Source of the DNA: Candidatus Iainarchaeum sp.
Lineage (GTDB): Archaea; Iainarchaeota; Iainarchaeia; Iainarchaeales; DTGL01
Assembly (NCBI GenBank): GCA_017608575.1
Contig: JAFCFP010000006.1
Location: 1 to 30,454, forward strand
Direction of reading: 5' to 3'
Length of the DNA stretch: 30,454 nt
Each line of letters begins with the position of its first letter. The stretch's first letter is position 1. Shown here piece by piece: positions 24,225-30,454 of the stretch. The notes under the pieces are model-generated. The model did not search any database. It worked only from the letters and a program-made list of their open reading frames with translations, and was not told where the DNA came from. The position numbers were made by a program, and so were the translations under genes.

Positions 24225-24917
24225 ATGAACCCAAAGAGCAAGCGATTTCCAAATGAAAGGCGTACTATTAAAGCATTAAAGCCAACTGAAATTAAAAAAA
24301 ATGCAATACGAAATGCCACTCATTTTCAAAACCAAGCAATAAAATGGAAATACAAAAGGACTGTTATTCATGGAAAGAACAACATTTCAAAAATGCTCAA
24401 AGAGCTTGAAAGAAAGCTTTCATGGAAAAAAGCTTTTGGAAAACTACCACGCATTGGTTCAGCGGACTATGTAGCTGTTTACTATTTTGAAGGAATTCCA
24501 ATTGCAGTAAAATACGCCAAAGGAAAGGAATCAGAAGGACTTGCTGTAAAGAAATTGCGAAAATTGTTTCTCATTCACCAAAAAGAGGCAAGAAAAGGAG
24601 AACTCATTAAAGCCCAACATTACAGGCTTATAACACCAAACGTTTATGGAGTTATTGGAAAAGAATTCATTGTAATGGAATACATGGCTGGCTTGAATGT
24701 AAACCAAACAGAAAAAAGGCTTGAAGGAACAACTCTTACATCATTCAAGCAAGCATACAATGAATTAAAAGAAAACCTTTCAAAACTTGTAGAAGCCGGA
24801 AAGTACAAAAAATTCCGAGAACCACAGCACTGGCATGCAATCGTTCTCGGAAACACCAAGCCATTTGATCCATTGAATGGAAAATGGATTTTTGCATTGC
24901 CATATGATTTGGATTAA
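24225..24917 (+). CDS. Divergent kinase-fold protein
   Basis: This 230-residue protein has a basic N-terminus (PKSKRFPNERR). A kinase-like N-lobe follows: a loop IGSADYVAVYYFEG (about residues 77-90) in the Gly-loop position, IPIAVKYA with the candidate ATP lysine K96, a helix with Glu in the helix-C position, and the hinge FIVMEYMAGLN (about residues 148-158). The C-terminal part is short. HWHAIVLGNTKPF and the final KWIFALPYDLD occupy the catalytic-loop and DFG positions, but lack the canonical HxD and DFG residues. It may be a pseudokinase or a very derived phosphotransferase. I rate the kinase fold as probable and the activity as uncertain. Its Lys-rich composition and size recall the COG2112-like kinase in this window. 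Confidence 0.5.
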   Translation: MNPKSKRFPNERRTIKALKPTEIKKNAIRNATHFQNQAIKWKYKRTVIHGKNNISKMLKELERKLSWKKAFGKLPRIGSADYVAVYYFEGIPIAVKYAKGKESEGLAVKKLRKLFLIHQKEARKGELIKAQHYRLITPNVYGVIGKEFIVMEYMAGLNVNQTEKRLEGTTLTSFKQAYNELKENLSKLVEAGKYKKFREPQHWHAIVLGNTKPFDPLNGKWIFALPYDLD

Positions 24918-24938
24918 AGGCCATTAAGGCAAGTGAGT

Positions 24939-25148
24939 TTAACGCTTGAATTTTTTCTTTGGAAATTTTTTTCTCATAATTCTTTCAGCTCTGTAAGCAT
25001 CAATTGGCCAACAAAGCCTTGCACGCAGTTTACTTTGGCCTTGCTCCAAGCGCAATTCAATGGATTGCTTGCGCAATATATTTAAATAATTCCAACCCAT
25101 TCTTGCCTTAGCCAAGAAAGACTTAACATGAATTCTGGGTTTTGTCAT
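24939..25148 (-). CDS. Small basic protein, function unknown
   Basis: A 69-residue protein with high Arg and Lys content and a C-terminus of alternating basic residues (MRKKFPKKKFKR). The middle reads as a helix (ARMGWNYLNILRKQSIELRL), followed by ARLCWPIDAYRAERI. It has the size and charge of a ribosome- or nucleic-acid-associated protein but matches no ribosomal protein I know. The ATG is preceded by an AT-rich palindromic stretch, ATTAAATTAATTTAAT, that may contain the promoter. It lies downstream of another small basic gene on the same strand, 60 bp away. Confidence 0.55.
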   Translation of the reverse strand: MTKPRIHVKSFLAKARMGWNYLNILRKQSIELRLEQGQSKLRARLCWPIDAYRAERIMRKKFPKKKFKR

Positions 25149-25208
25149 AAAAAGATTGTTGAATTAAATTAATTTAATTCTTCTCTTTAAATTTTCTTTA
25201 TTTTTTCC

Positions 25209-25403
25209 TTAATGTTTTCCTTTTCTAGAGCGTTGCCATATTTCAAGCGCTCTATGGTATGGCACGCCTTTTTTTGTAAGATTGTGAATAAATGCATTCC
25301 TTTCCCCGCGCACATTTTTAGAATGGCCCTTCTTTCTCCTCTTTTGGGTTTTCTGAGGCTTTAACAAAGGACCCTTTTTTTTATGCTTTAATGGTTTTGG
25401 CAT
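25209..25403 (-). CDS. Small very basic protein, function unknown
   Basis: A 64-residue protein. Residues 1-35 are nearly all Lys, Arg, Pro and Gly. The C-terminal half (FIHNLTKKGVPYHRALEIWQ) resembles a short helix-turn-helix hairpin. GGAG lies seven bases before the ATG. It is likely to bind nucleic acid, judging from charge alone. It is co-directional with the basic gene downstream and divergent from the nuclease gene at 25530. Confidence 0.55.
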   Translation of the reverse strand: MPKPLKHKKKGPLLKPQKTQKRRKKGHSKNVRGERNAFIHNLTKKGVPYHRALEIWQRSRKGKH

Positions 25404-25529
25404 AACAATTCTCCAATAAAGGTATTGCTCTTTACAAGAATTTAATTATTTTGCTCTGAAAAAAACAAGGGAAACACACTCACAATTGCATTTTAAAAAC
25501 AACACTGCTTATTTTTTTGGGTGCAGTAA

Positions 25530-26720
25530 ATGATTTATTCGCATTCTCGTCTTGGAACATTTGAAAACTGTCCATTAAAATTCAAATTCAAATACATTGA
25601 CAGGCTGGAAAGCACAATTGAGGGAATCGAAACCTTTATGGGTTCCAGAGTTCACGAAACACTGGAAAAACTCTACAGAGACAAACGCTTTCAAAAAAAC
25701 AATTCATTGGAAGAATTGCTAGCATTCTACACTCAACAATGGGAAAAAAACTGGCATGAAAACATAAAAATAGTGAGAAAAGAATACACCGCAGACAACT
25801 ATAAAAAAATGGGAGAAAAATATATTTCAGAATACTTCGAGCAATACAAACCTTTCGACCAAGAAAAAACACTCGGATTAGAAGAACGCGTAACAATTGA
25901 TTTAGGCTTGGGCTACAAACTCCAAGGAATCATTGACCGACTTGCCCTTGCTGGATCAGTTTACGAAATCCACGATTATAAAACAAACATGAATCCACGA
26001 TCACAGGAAGAACTCGACAAAGACAGGCAATTAGCGTTATACTCCATTGCAGTGAAAGAAAAATTTCCCGATGCAAAAAAAATCGAATTAGTATGGCATT
26101 ATTTAAGCATTGCAAAAGAAATGCGTTCCACTCGCACAGAAAAACAATTAGAAGAATTAAAAAAAGAAATCCGTCTGCTTATTGACAAAATAGAGCGCTC
26201 AAAAGAAGAAGACTTCTTTCCAGCAAAAGAATCCGCACTTTGTGCTTGGTGTGAATTTGCAGAATTCTGTCCAAGGCAAAAGCACTTGCTTGAAACAGCA
26301 AAGCTTTCACCAACACAATTTCGCAAAAACGATGGAGTGAAATTAGTGAACAAATATGTTCACTTGGAATCACTGAAAAGAGAATTCCTTGAAAAAATTG
26401 AACCAGAAATAGAAAAAGCCCGCTTGGACTTATTGGAGTACTCAAAACAACATTCAATAGAAAACATTGCAGGCAGTGATTTTATTGCACGGATTCGGTG
26501 TTATCCTCATTTGAGTTTTCCACCAGAAGAACGCTCTGAAATAAAACGCATTCTCATTGAAAGCAAAAAAATCAATGAAGTATTAGACATTAATTATTAT
26601 GAACTAGCAAAAAAATTAAACTCCAAAGAATGGGACTCTAAACTAGTGAAAAAGATTCTCAGCCATGCACTAAAAAACAAAAATGTACGAATTTATCTCG
26701 GCAAAAAAAAGAATGAATAA
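25530..26720 (+). CDS. PD-(D/E)XK nuclease with Fe-S cysteines (RecB/Cas4-like)
   Basis: This 396-residue protein belongs to the RecB-family nucleases. It starts with IYSHSRLGTFENCPLKF, the usual N-terminal motif with C14. H42 in GSRVHETLE, D136 in LQGIIDRL and D149-Y-K151 in EIHDYKT form the metal-dependent catalytic site, with Q167 in the QLALY helix. C238, C241 and C247 (CAWCEFAEFC) together with C14 would hold a 4Fe-4S cluster as in AddB and Cas4. The last 140 residues are an extra helical region. No cas genes or helicase partner lie nearby, so a stand-alone repair exonuclease is more likely than a CRISPR role. TATTTTTTTGGGTGCAGTAA upstream supplies a weak GGGTG site. Confidence 0.88.
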   Translation: MIYSHSRLGTFENCPLKFKFKYIDRLESTIEGIETFMGSRVHETLEKLYRDKRFQKNNSLEELLAFYTQQWEKNWHENIKIVRKEYTADNYKKMGEKYISEYFEQYKPFDQEKTLGLEERVTIDLGLGYKLQGIIDRLALAGSVYEIHDYKTNMNPRSQEELDKDRQLALYSIAVKEKFPDAKKIELVWHYLSIAKEMRSTRTEKQLEELKKEIRLLIDKIERSKEEDFFPAKESALCAWCEFAEFCPRQKHLLETAKLSPTQFRKNDGVKLVNKYVHLESLKREFLEKIEPEIEKARLDLLEYSKQHSIENIAGSDFIARIRCYPHLSFPPEERSEIKRILIESKKINEVLDINYYELAKKLNSKEWDSKLVKKILSHALKNKNVRIYLGKKKNE

Positions 26721-26739
26721 AAACACAATACCAATCATA

Positions 26740-27360
26740 CTAACGAATCTTTCTTTTAGGGGGTTTTTTCTGGTTCATTGAAATTAGTGTCTTCCAAATA
26801 ATTGGTTGTTCCATTATCTCAGGCATTCTGCTTTTTGGTCTTTTAGTGCTTGGAATTGAACGCCACTCACTTAACGCCCTTTTAATTCTTACCAAATCAC
26901 TTCTCTCAAGCCGCAAGCGCTGGTTTCTTGAAAGCTTTGAGCAGAGCTTGAATGCATCCTTTAACTGCACACCCATGTCAATTTCTTTAAAGCCTTTTCT
27001 TTTGGCAACAGCAATGAGCCTGAAAATTAATTTTGTGCCCTCGCCTTTCCCTCTAAACTCAGGTCTTACAAAAAAATGAAAAACCATAGCGCGTTCAGGG
27101 TTTTTTTCAGATTTACTAAAAGAAATTAATCCCTTAAAGTTTCCATGGCTATCAGTTGAAACAATAAAACGCAATCCTCTCTCAATTGAAGCCCGCATCT
27201 CATCAATTAACACTTGTTTAGGAATGAGTTCAATTTCTCCATTCTTGCCAATCTTTGTACCAATTCCAAGCTCTCTGCTTGCAATCAAAAAAAACTCTGA
27301 AAATTTCTCAAAAAACTCTCGTTCATTAATCTTTCGCTTGTCTACAAAAATAAAAGGCAT
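26740..27360 (-). CDS. GNAT-family N-acetyltransferase
   Basis: A GNAT-domain protein of 206 residues with this start. Motif A is clear: VFHFFVRPEFRGKGEGTKLI (strand 4 and the acetyl-CoA pyrophosphate loop R-G-K-G-E-G). The helix continues with FRLIAVAKRKGFKEIDM. The C-terminal 60 residues are basic, with RPKSRMPEIM and a final KKPPKRKIR. The substrate is unknown. I start at the ATG at 27360 (MPFIFVDKRK), because the longer frame to 27486 overlaps the neighbouring gene by 59 bp and contains a palindrome and TATA-like DNA. If the longer start is right, the protein has 248 residues. Confidence 0.75.
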   Translation of the reverse strand: MPFIFVDKRKINEREFFEKFSEFFLIASRELGIGTKIGKNGEIELIPKQVLIDEMRASIERGLRFIVSTDSHGNFKGLISFSKSEKNPERAMVFHFFVRPEFRGKGEGTKLIFRLIAVAKRKGFKEIDMGVQLKDAFKLCSKLSRNQRLRLERSDLVRIKRALSEWRSIPSTKRPKSRMPEIMEQPIIWKTLISMNQKKPPKRKIR

Positions 27361-27389
27361 ACAAAGATTATTGCAAGAATAAAATAAAT

Positions 27390-27408
27390 TGCTTTGCTTT
27401 GCAAAGCA
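27390..27408. repeat. TGCTTTGCAAAGCA palindrome
   Basis: A perfect 14-bp palindrome at 27395-27408, within TTGCTTTGCTTTGCAAAGCA, lies between the GNAT start and the upstream gene. The same TTGCTTTGCTTT...CAAAGCA core occurs at 8231-8250. Confidence 0.4.
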
Positions 27409-27427
27409 TTCAAGAAGATTCAGGATT

Positions 27428-27844
27428 CTATTCTCCGCTGTTTCTTTCAAGAATTCTCTGCGAATGCTCTTTGAGATATGCCTCAAGTTCAGCGTTAATT
27501 TTTATGGCTGTTTCAGGAGTCAAGTGAATATTCGTTTCCTCAATCAAATGCTTTTGGAGTTCCCTTATCCTGCGAAGAGTTCCTTTTTTGCCAATGCCTT
27601 TTTTTATGGCAACAACACTTTTTTCAAAAAAATCCACAAAAGCAGGCTCATCCCTTATACTTGATTTCAAAGCCTGCCTCTTCTTGAGAAGGGCTTTCTC
27701 CACTGAAAAAGAAACTGAAGAATGCGTAACAGGCACTCTTGCTGGTTTTTTGCGTTTTGCCCTTTGCGCTGCCTTTTTTCTTCTCTTATGCCTCTCCAAA
27801 CCACTTGGGCCTTTTTTCCTTGTCAAACGCCTTGTTTTTCCCAT
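27428..27844 (-). CDS. Basic protein, function unknown
   Basis: This 138-residue protein has residues 1-38 dominated by Lys and Arg (GKTRRLTRKKGPSGLERHKR), then a helical region of about 90 residues (ALLKKRQALK, then VDFFEKSVVAIKKGIGKKG). It ends with an amphipathic helix, AIKINAELEAYLKEHSQRI. It may contact RNA or ribosomes. The ATG at 27844 starts the strongly basic segment. A TTG at 27877 is possible but would add an unlikely hydrophobic start. It follows the HTH/EF-hand gene by 60 bp on the same strand. The family is unknown. Confidence 0.6.
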   Translation of the reverse strand: MGKTRRLTRKKGPSGLERHKRRKKAAQRAKRKKPARVPVTHSSVSFSVEKALLKKRQALKSSIRDEPAFVDFFEKSVVAIKKGIGKKGTLRRIRELQKHLIEETNIHLTPETAIKINAELEAYLKEHSQRILERNSGE

Positions 27845-27904
27845 AAAAACCTTATTAATTAGAACTCCTTCTTTCAATAAAAGCTTAATGGAAAAAAATT
27901 CCAG

Positions 27905-28864
27905 TTATTCTTTTATTTCCACGTGGTCGATTTGTCCGTCACTGTCCAAATCAAGTCCTTCAACCACTCTAGCGTGCTTTTTTCCAAATGGATTTAAGTG
28001 AATTATTGTTTCAGTTTCCTGCATTAATGCCAGAATGGCTGCCTTTGTTCCAGCATTTCTTTTACCTGCAAGGAAAAGAATGCTTTTATTGTCATGGAAT
28101 GGATGTGGAATTTTTTCAATTACTCCAATTGAATCTTCAACATATTGCTTTCCTGATAAAGAGCTCTCAATTATCCAGTTGCCATTTGATTGTTTAAAGC
28201 GAATTGGCAAAAAATCAAGCAATTCATTGCTTGTCTTGTTAGTAATAGGTCCACCGATTACAATCAAGTTTGAGTTTTCTTCCCGCAAGCTTTTTGTCAT
28301 TGTATCCAAAAACACTAAAGGGAATTTAATTTTTTCCACAAGAGAACCCAAAAAGCAAGCAAATTCAGTGGCAAGATGGGCATCACGTGCTCTTGCCTTG
28401 AATTCTCCGTGTGAATCTGGAGCACCTACAACAATTTTTGCATTGAGCTCACCATTTTCAATGAAAGGAGAAAAAAACCTTTTAATGCTTGGCTGGAGCT
28501 TTGTACGACTTCCCTGCACAAAAGTAAACTCGCTTTTTTTTTCCAATTCCTTCAATGCAGGCACAAAAGCAAAAGAAGGCTCTTTCGCTGAATAAAACTT
28601 TGCAAGCCCTCCACGGCGTTCCTCTTTTTTTGTTACTTCAATCAATCCAGCGTTCTTTAATTGATTGAAATAATAGTAGGTCTCCTGTTGAGAAATTCTC
28701 AGTTTTTTTGCTATTTCCGCTGGATAGGATTCATTAAGCAAGAGCTCGGCATAAATGCTCCAACCCTTTTCGCTTAGCAAAGGCTTTAACGTGGAAATTT
28801 TTTCAACCATTTTAGTGGGAATCCTCAAATGCTTACCCTTTTTTTCAATCAAAAGAAAATCCAA
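27905..28864 (-). CDS. Winged-HTH protein with S-layer-like domain and C-terminal EF-hand loop
   Basis: This 319-residue protein carries a TrmB/ArsR-like winged helix at about residues 20-90; SYPAEIAKKLRISQQETYYY fits helices 2 and 3, with GLIEVTKKEERRGG as the wing. The region with NLIVIGGPITNKTSNELL and HPFHDNKSILFLAGKRNAGT resembles the C-terminal domain of archaeal S-layer proteins, but there is no signal peptide or TM helix. The last residues DLDSDGQIDHVE form a canonical EF-hand loop (acidic residues at positions 1, 3, 5, 9 and 12, Gly at 6), implying calcium binding. GAGGTG with a 7-nt spacer supports a TTG start at 28864; an ATG at 28810 is the alternative. It could be a calcium-responsive regulator. 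Confidence 0.7.
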   Translation of the reverse strand: MDFLLIEKKGKHLRIPTKMVEKISTLKPLLSEKGWSIYAELLLNESYPAEIAKKLRISQQETYYYFNQLKNAGLIEVTKKEERRGGLAKFYSAKEPSFAFVPALKELEKKSEFTFVQGSRTKLQPSIKRFFSPFIENGELNAKIVVGAPDSHGEFKARARDAHLATEFACFLGSLVEKIKFPLVFLDTMTKSLREENSNLIVIGGPITNKTSNELLDFLPIRFKQSNGNWIIESSLSGKQYVEDSIGVIEKIPHPFHDNKSILFLAGKRNAGTKAAILALMQETETIIHLNPFGKKHARVVEGLDLDSDGQIDHVEIKE

Positions 28865-29002
28865 AAAAAAACACCTCAAAAATAATTCATACCAGTATTA
28901 ATCATTTAATAATAATATTTGGGAATGTTTTTATTTTTTTCTTTGCCTTATTTGTAACTGTTTTCAGGTTCTTTGAAAGAGTGTTTTTTGCAGATGAGAC
29001 AA

Positions 29003-30454
29003 ATGTGTGGAATCTCAGGCTTTAAGGGAAAGAGCAATGCTACTGAAATTATTTTTAAAAGCCTTAAAAGGCTTGAATACCGCGGATATGACAGTTGGGG
29101 CATTGCATTAAAATCACGGCCATTAAAAGTAATAAAAAAATCAGGCAAGCTTCCAAAAAAAATGCCATTAATGCCAAAAGCAAAAATTGCCATAGGCCAC
29201 ACACGATGGGCCACACACGGCGCAGTAACAGACAACAATGCACACCCACACTATTCAAGCGATGGAAAAATAGCTGTGGTGCACAATGGCATAATTGAAA
29301 ACTTCCAAGAATTAAAAACATTGCTCCAAAAAAAAGGATTCAGCTTCTCCACTGACACTGACACTGAAACAATTCCCTTACTAATAGAATACTTCATGAA
29401 ACAAGGGAACACTTTCAGGAATGCTTTTAGAAAGACCCTCTTAAAACTAGAAGGACACTTTGCGGTTCTGGCAATTCACTCTGACTTTGACGGATTGCTT
29501 GGCGCAAGACGCGGCTCGCCGCTTGTTGTCGGAATTTCAAAGCAGGGAACATTTATTGCCTCGGATGCACCAGCATTCCTTGACAAAACAAACCGTGTTA
29601 TTTATCTTGATGAAAACGAAATGGTTGAAGTGAACGAAAAAGTAAAAGTGTTTGACCTAAAAACATGCAAAGAAAAAGAAAAAGAAATTAACACAATTTC
29701 TTGGACAATAGAGCAGGCAGAAAAAAACAAATTCAAACACTTCATGCTTAAAGAAATCAATGAACAGCCTGACTCAATAAAGCACGCTATTCAACAAGAC
29801 CACAAACTCATTGAACGAGTTACAAAAATGCTGCAGAAAGCAGAAAAGGTTTTTTTGATTGGCTGTGGAACAAGCTATCATGCTTGCCTTTCTGCCTCCT
29901 ATGAATTCGCTGAAATTGCAAAAATGCAAGTTACTGCAATGCTTGCATCTGAATTCCCAGCATTCAGTGATTTTTTGGATGAAAAAACAATAATAATTGC
30001 AGTTTCCCAAAGCGGTGAAACTGTTGATCTTTTGGATGCAGTGAGAATTGCACGAGGAAAAGGCGCAAAAATTATTTCAATTGTTAACGTAAGAGGTTCA
30101 ACGCTCACACGCTTGAGTGATGAAATAATAATGATGAACGCTGGCCCGGAAATCTGCGTTCTTTCAACAAAAACCTACTCTGCCCAATTAGCAATCCTTT
30201 TAACGCTTGCTTTTTCTGTTGCGGGCAGGCTTGAAGAGGGAAAAAAACTGTTGGTTGAAACTGCTGAAAAACTGCAGGAATTTATTGCACGTACTGATAG
30301 GCATGCTAAAAAAATTGCCAGCAAACTCTCAAAGAAAAAAGACTGTTTTATTATTGGCAGAGGATTAGCCTTTCCATCTGCCTTGGAGAGCGCTTTGAAA
30401 ATAAAAGAAGTTAGCTATATTCACGCAGAAGGATTCGCTGGAGCTGAATTAAAA
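29003..30454 (+). CDS. glmS: Glutamine-fructose-6-phosphate aminotransferase (3' end outside window)
   Basis: The first 484 residues of GlmS, which makes glucosamine-6-phosphate from fructose-6-phosphate and glutamine. The start is the ATG at 29003 because the next residue is the catalytic Cys (MCGISGFKG), which must become the N-terminus; an in-frame ATG at 28994 would bury it. LEYRGYDSWG, IGHTRWATHG and HNGIIENF mark the glutaminase domain. MLKEINEQP, GCGTSYHA, SQSGETVDLLDA and YIHAEGFAGAELK mark the isomerase (SIS) domains. The full enzyme is about 600 residues, so about 110 are missing beyond the window. No GlmS ribozyme-like element is visible upstream. The product feeds UDP-GlcNAc and surface glycans. 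Confidence 0.96.
   Translation, partial: MCGISGFKGKSNATEIIFKSLKRLEYRGYDSWGIALKSRPLKVIKKSGKLPKKMPLMPKAKIAIGHTRWATHGAVTDNNAHPHYSSDGKIAVVHNGIIENFQELKTLLQKKGFSFSTDTDTETIPLLIEYFMKQGNTFRNAFRKTLLKLEGHFAVLAIHSDFDGLLGARRGSPLVVGISKQGTFIASDAPAFLDKTNRVIYLDENEMVEVNEKVKVFDLKTCKEKEKEINTISWTIEQAEKNKFKHFMLKEINEQPDSIKHAIQQDHKLIERVTKMLQKAEKVFLIGCGTSYHACLSASYEFAEIAKMQVTAMLASEFPAFSDFLDEKTIIIAVSQSGETVDLLDAVRIARGKGAKIISIVNVRGSTLTRLSDEIIMMNAGPEICVLSTKTYSAQLAILLTLAFSVAGRLEEGKKLLVETAEKLQEFIARTDRHAKKIASKLSKKKDCFIIGRGLAFPSALESALKIKEVSYIHAEGFAGAELK

Noticed and set aside
25530..26720. Cas4 assignment for the Fe-S nuclease
   Set aside because: The family motifs fit Cas4 and AddB alike, but the protein is longer than Cas4 and no cas genes or CRISPR repeats are present.
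27361..27486. 42-codon N-terminal extension of the GNAT protein
   Set aside because: It would overlap the upstream gene by 59 bp and run through a palindrome and TATA-like DNA. The GNAT fold starts after 27360.
28867..29002. glmS ribozyme or riboswitch upstream of glmS
   Set aside because: The region is short and T-rich and shows no pairing elements of the ribozyme core, which is known from bacteria.

Overview
The window is a stretch of archaeal chromosome, AT-rich and gene-dense. The information-processing genes are archaeal: a group II chaperonin (thermosome), Alba, a Sec61-beta/SecG subunit, an RPA-type OB-fold protein, an archaeal-type isoleucyl-tRNA synthetase and two tRNA genes without encoded CCA. 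Promoters carry TTTAAATA-type TATA boxes. Transcripts that look leaderless alternate with transcripts carrying clear GGAGGTG Shine-Dalgarno sequences. Small genes, many lineage-specific basic or coiled-coil proteins, and the absence of phage, IS elements or CRISPR suggest a core region of a small-genome archaeon. A DPANN lineage such as Diapherotrites or Micrarchaeota is my inference; no rRNA is present to settle it.

Layout. 1-2088: 3' part of a multi-pass membrane protein, possibly a GT-C-type glycosyltransferase. 2113-4634: a HerA/FtsK-type ATPase flanked by two coiled-coil proteins. 4635-5350: a G-rich intergenic stretch, a hairpin terminator, and a winged-helix protein gene with a phased TCATGA array between its TATA box and start. 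5478-10512: an unknown 487-aa protein, Alba, two paralogous membrane-anchored Rossmann/GATase-like proteins and a basic unknown. 10587-14455: secG, ileS, two small unknown genes and a tRNA-Ile with anticodon UAU. 14547-18818: an RPA-like OB protein, a MscS/TM-helix-type membrane protein, a P-loop kinase, the thermosome and a COG2112-like protein kinase. 18828-22401: a putative histone-fold/coiled-coil protein, a HAD phosphatase, and an 807-aa surface protein with a cytoplasmic C2H2 zinc finger and Lys-rich tail. 22483-23950: trpB2 downstream of, and co-oriented with, tRNA-Trp(CCA). 24225-28864: a kinase-like protein, small basic proteins, a PD-(D/E)XK Fe-S nuclease, a GNAT acetyltransferase, and an HTH protein ending in an EF-hand loop. 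29003-end: 5' part of glmS.

How the parts relate. Many genes serve chromosome and translation housekeeping (Alba, histone-like protein, OB protein, HerA-like ATPase, nuclease, ileS, tRNAs). A second group acts at the envelope (surface protein, paired TM/Rossmann proteins, MscS-like protein, SecG, GT-C-like protein), and GlmS would supply amino sugar for glycans. The most unusual points are the tRNA-Ile(UAU), the Trp-linked arrangement around trpB2 (tRNA-Trp, a hairpin, and an out-of-frame mini-ORF with better RBS spacing than trpB2 itself), the surface protein with a cytoplasmic zinc finger, and the repeated use of hairpins at or near stop codons followed by T-tracts as 3' ends.
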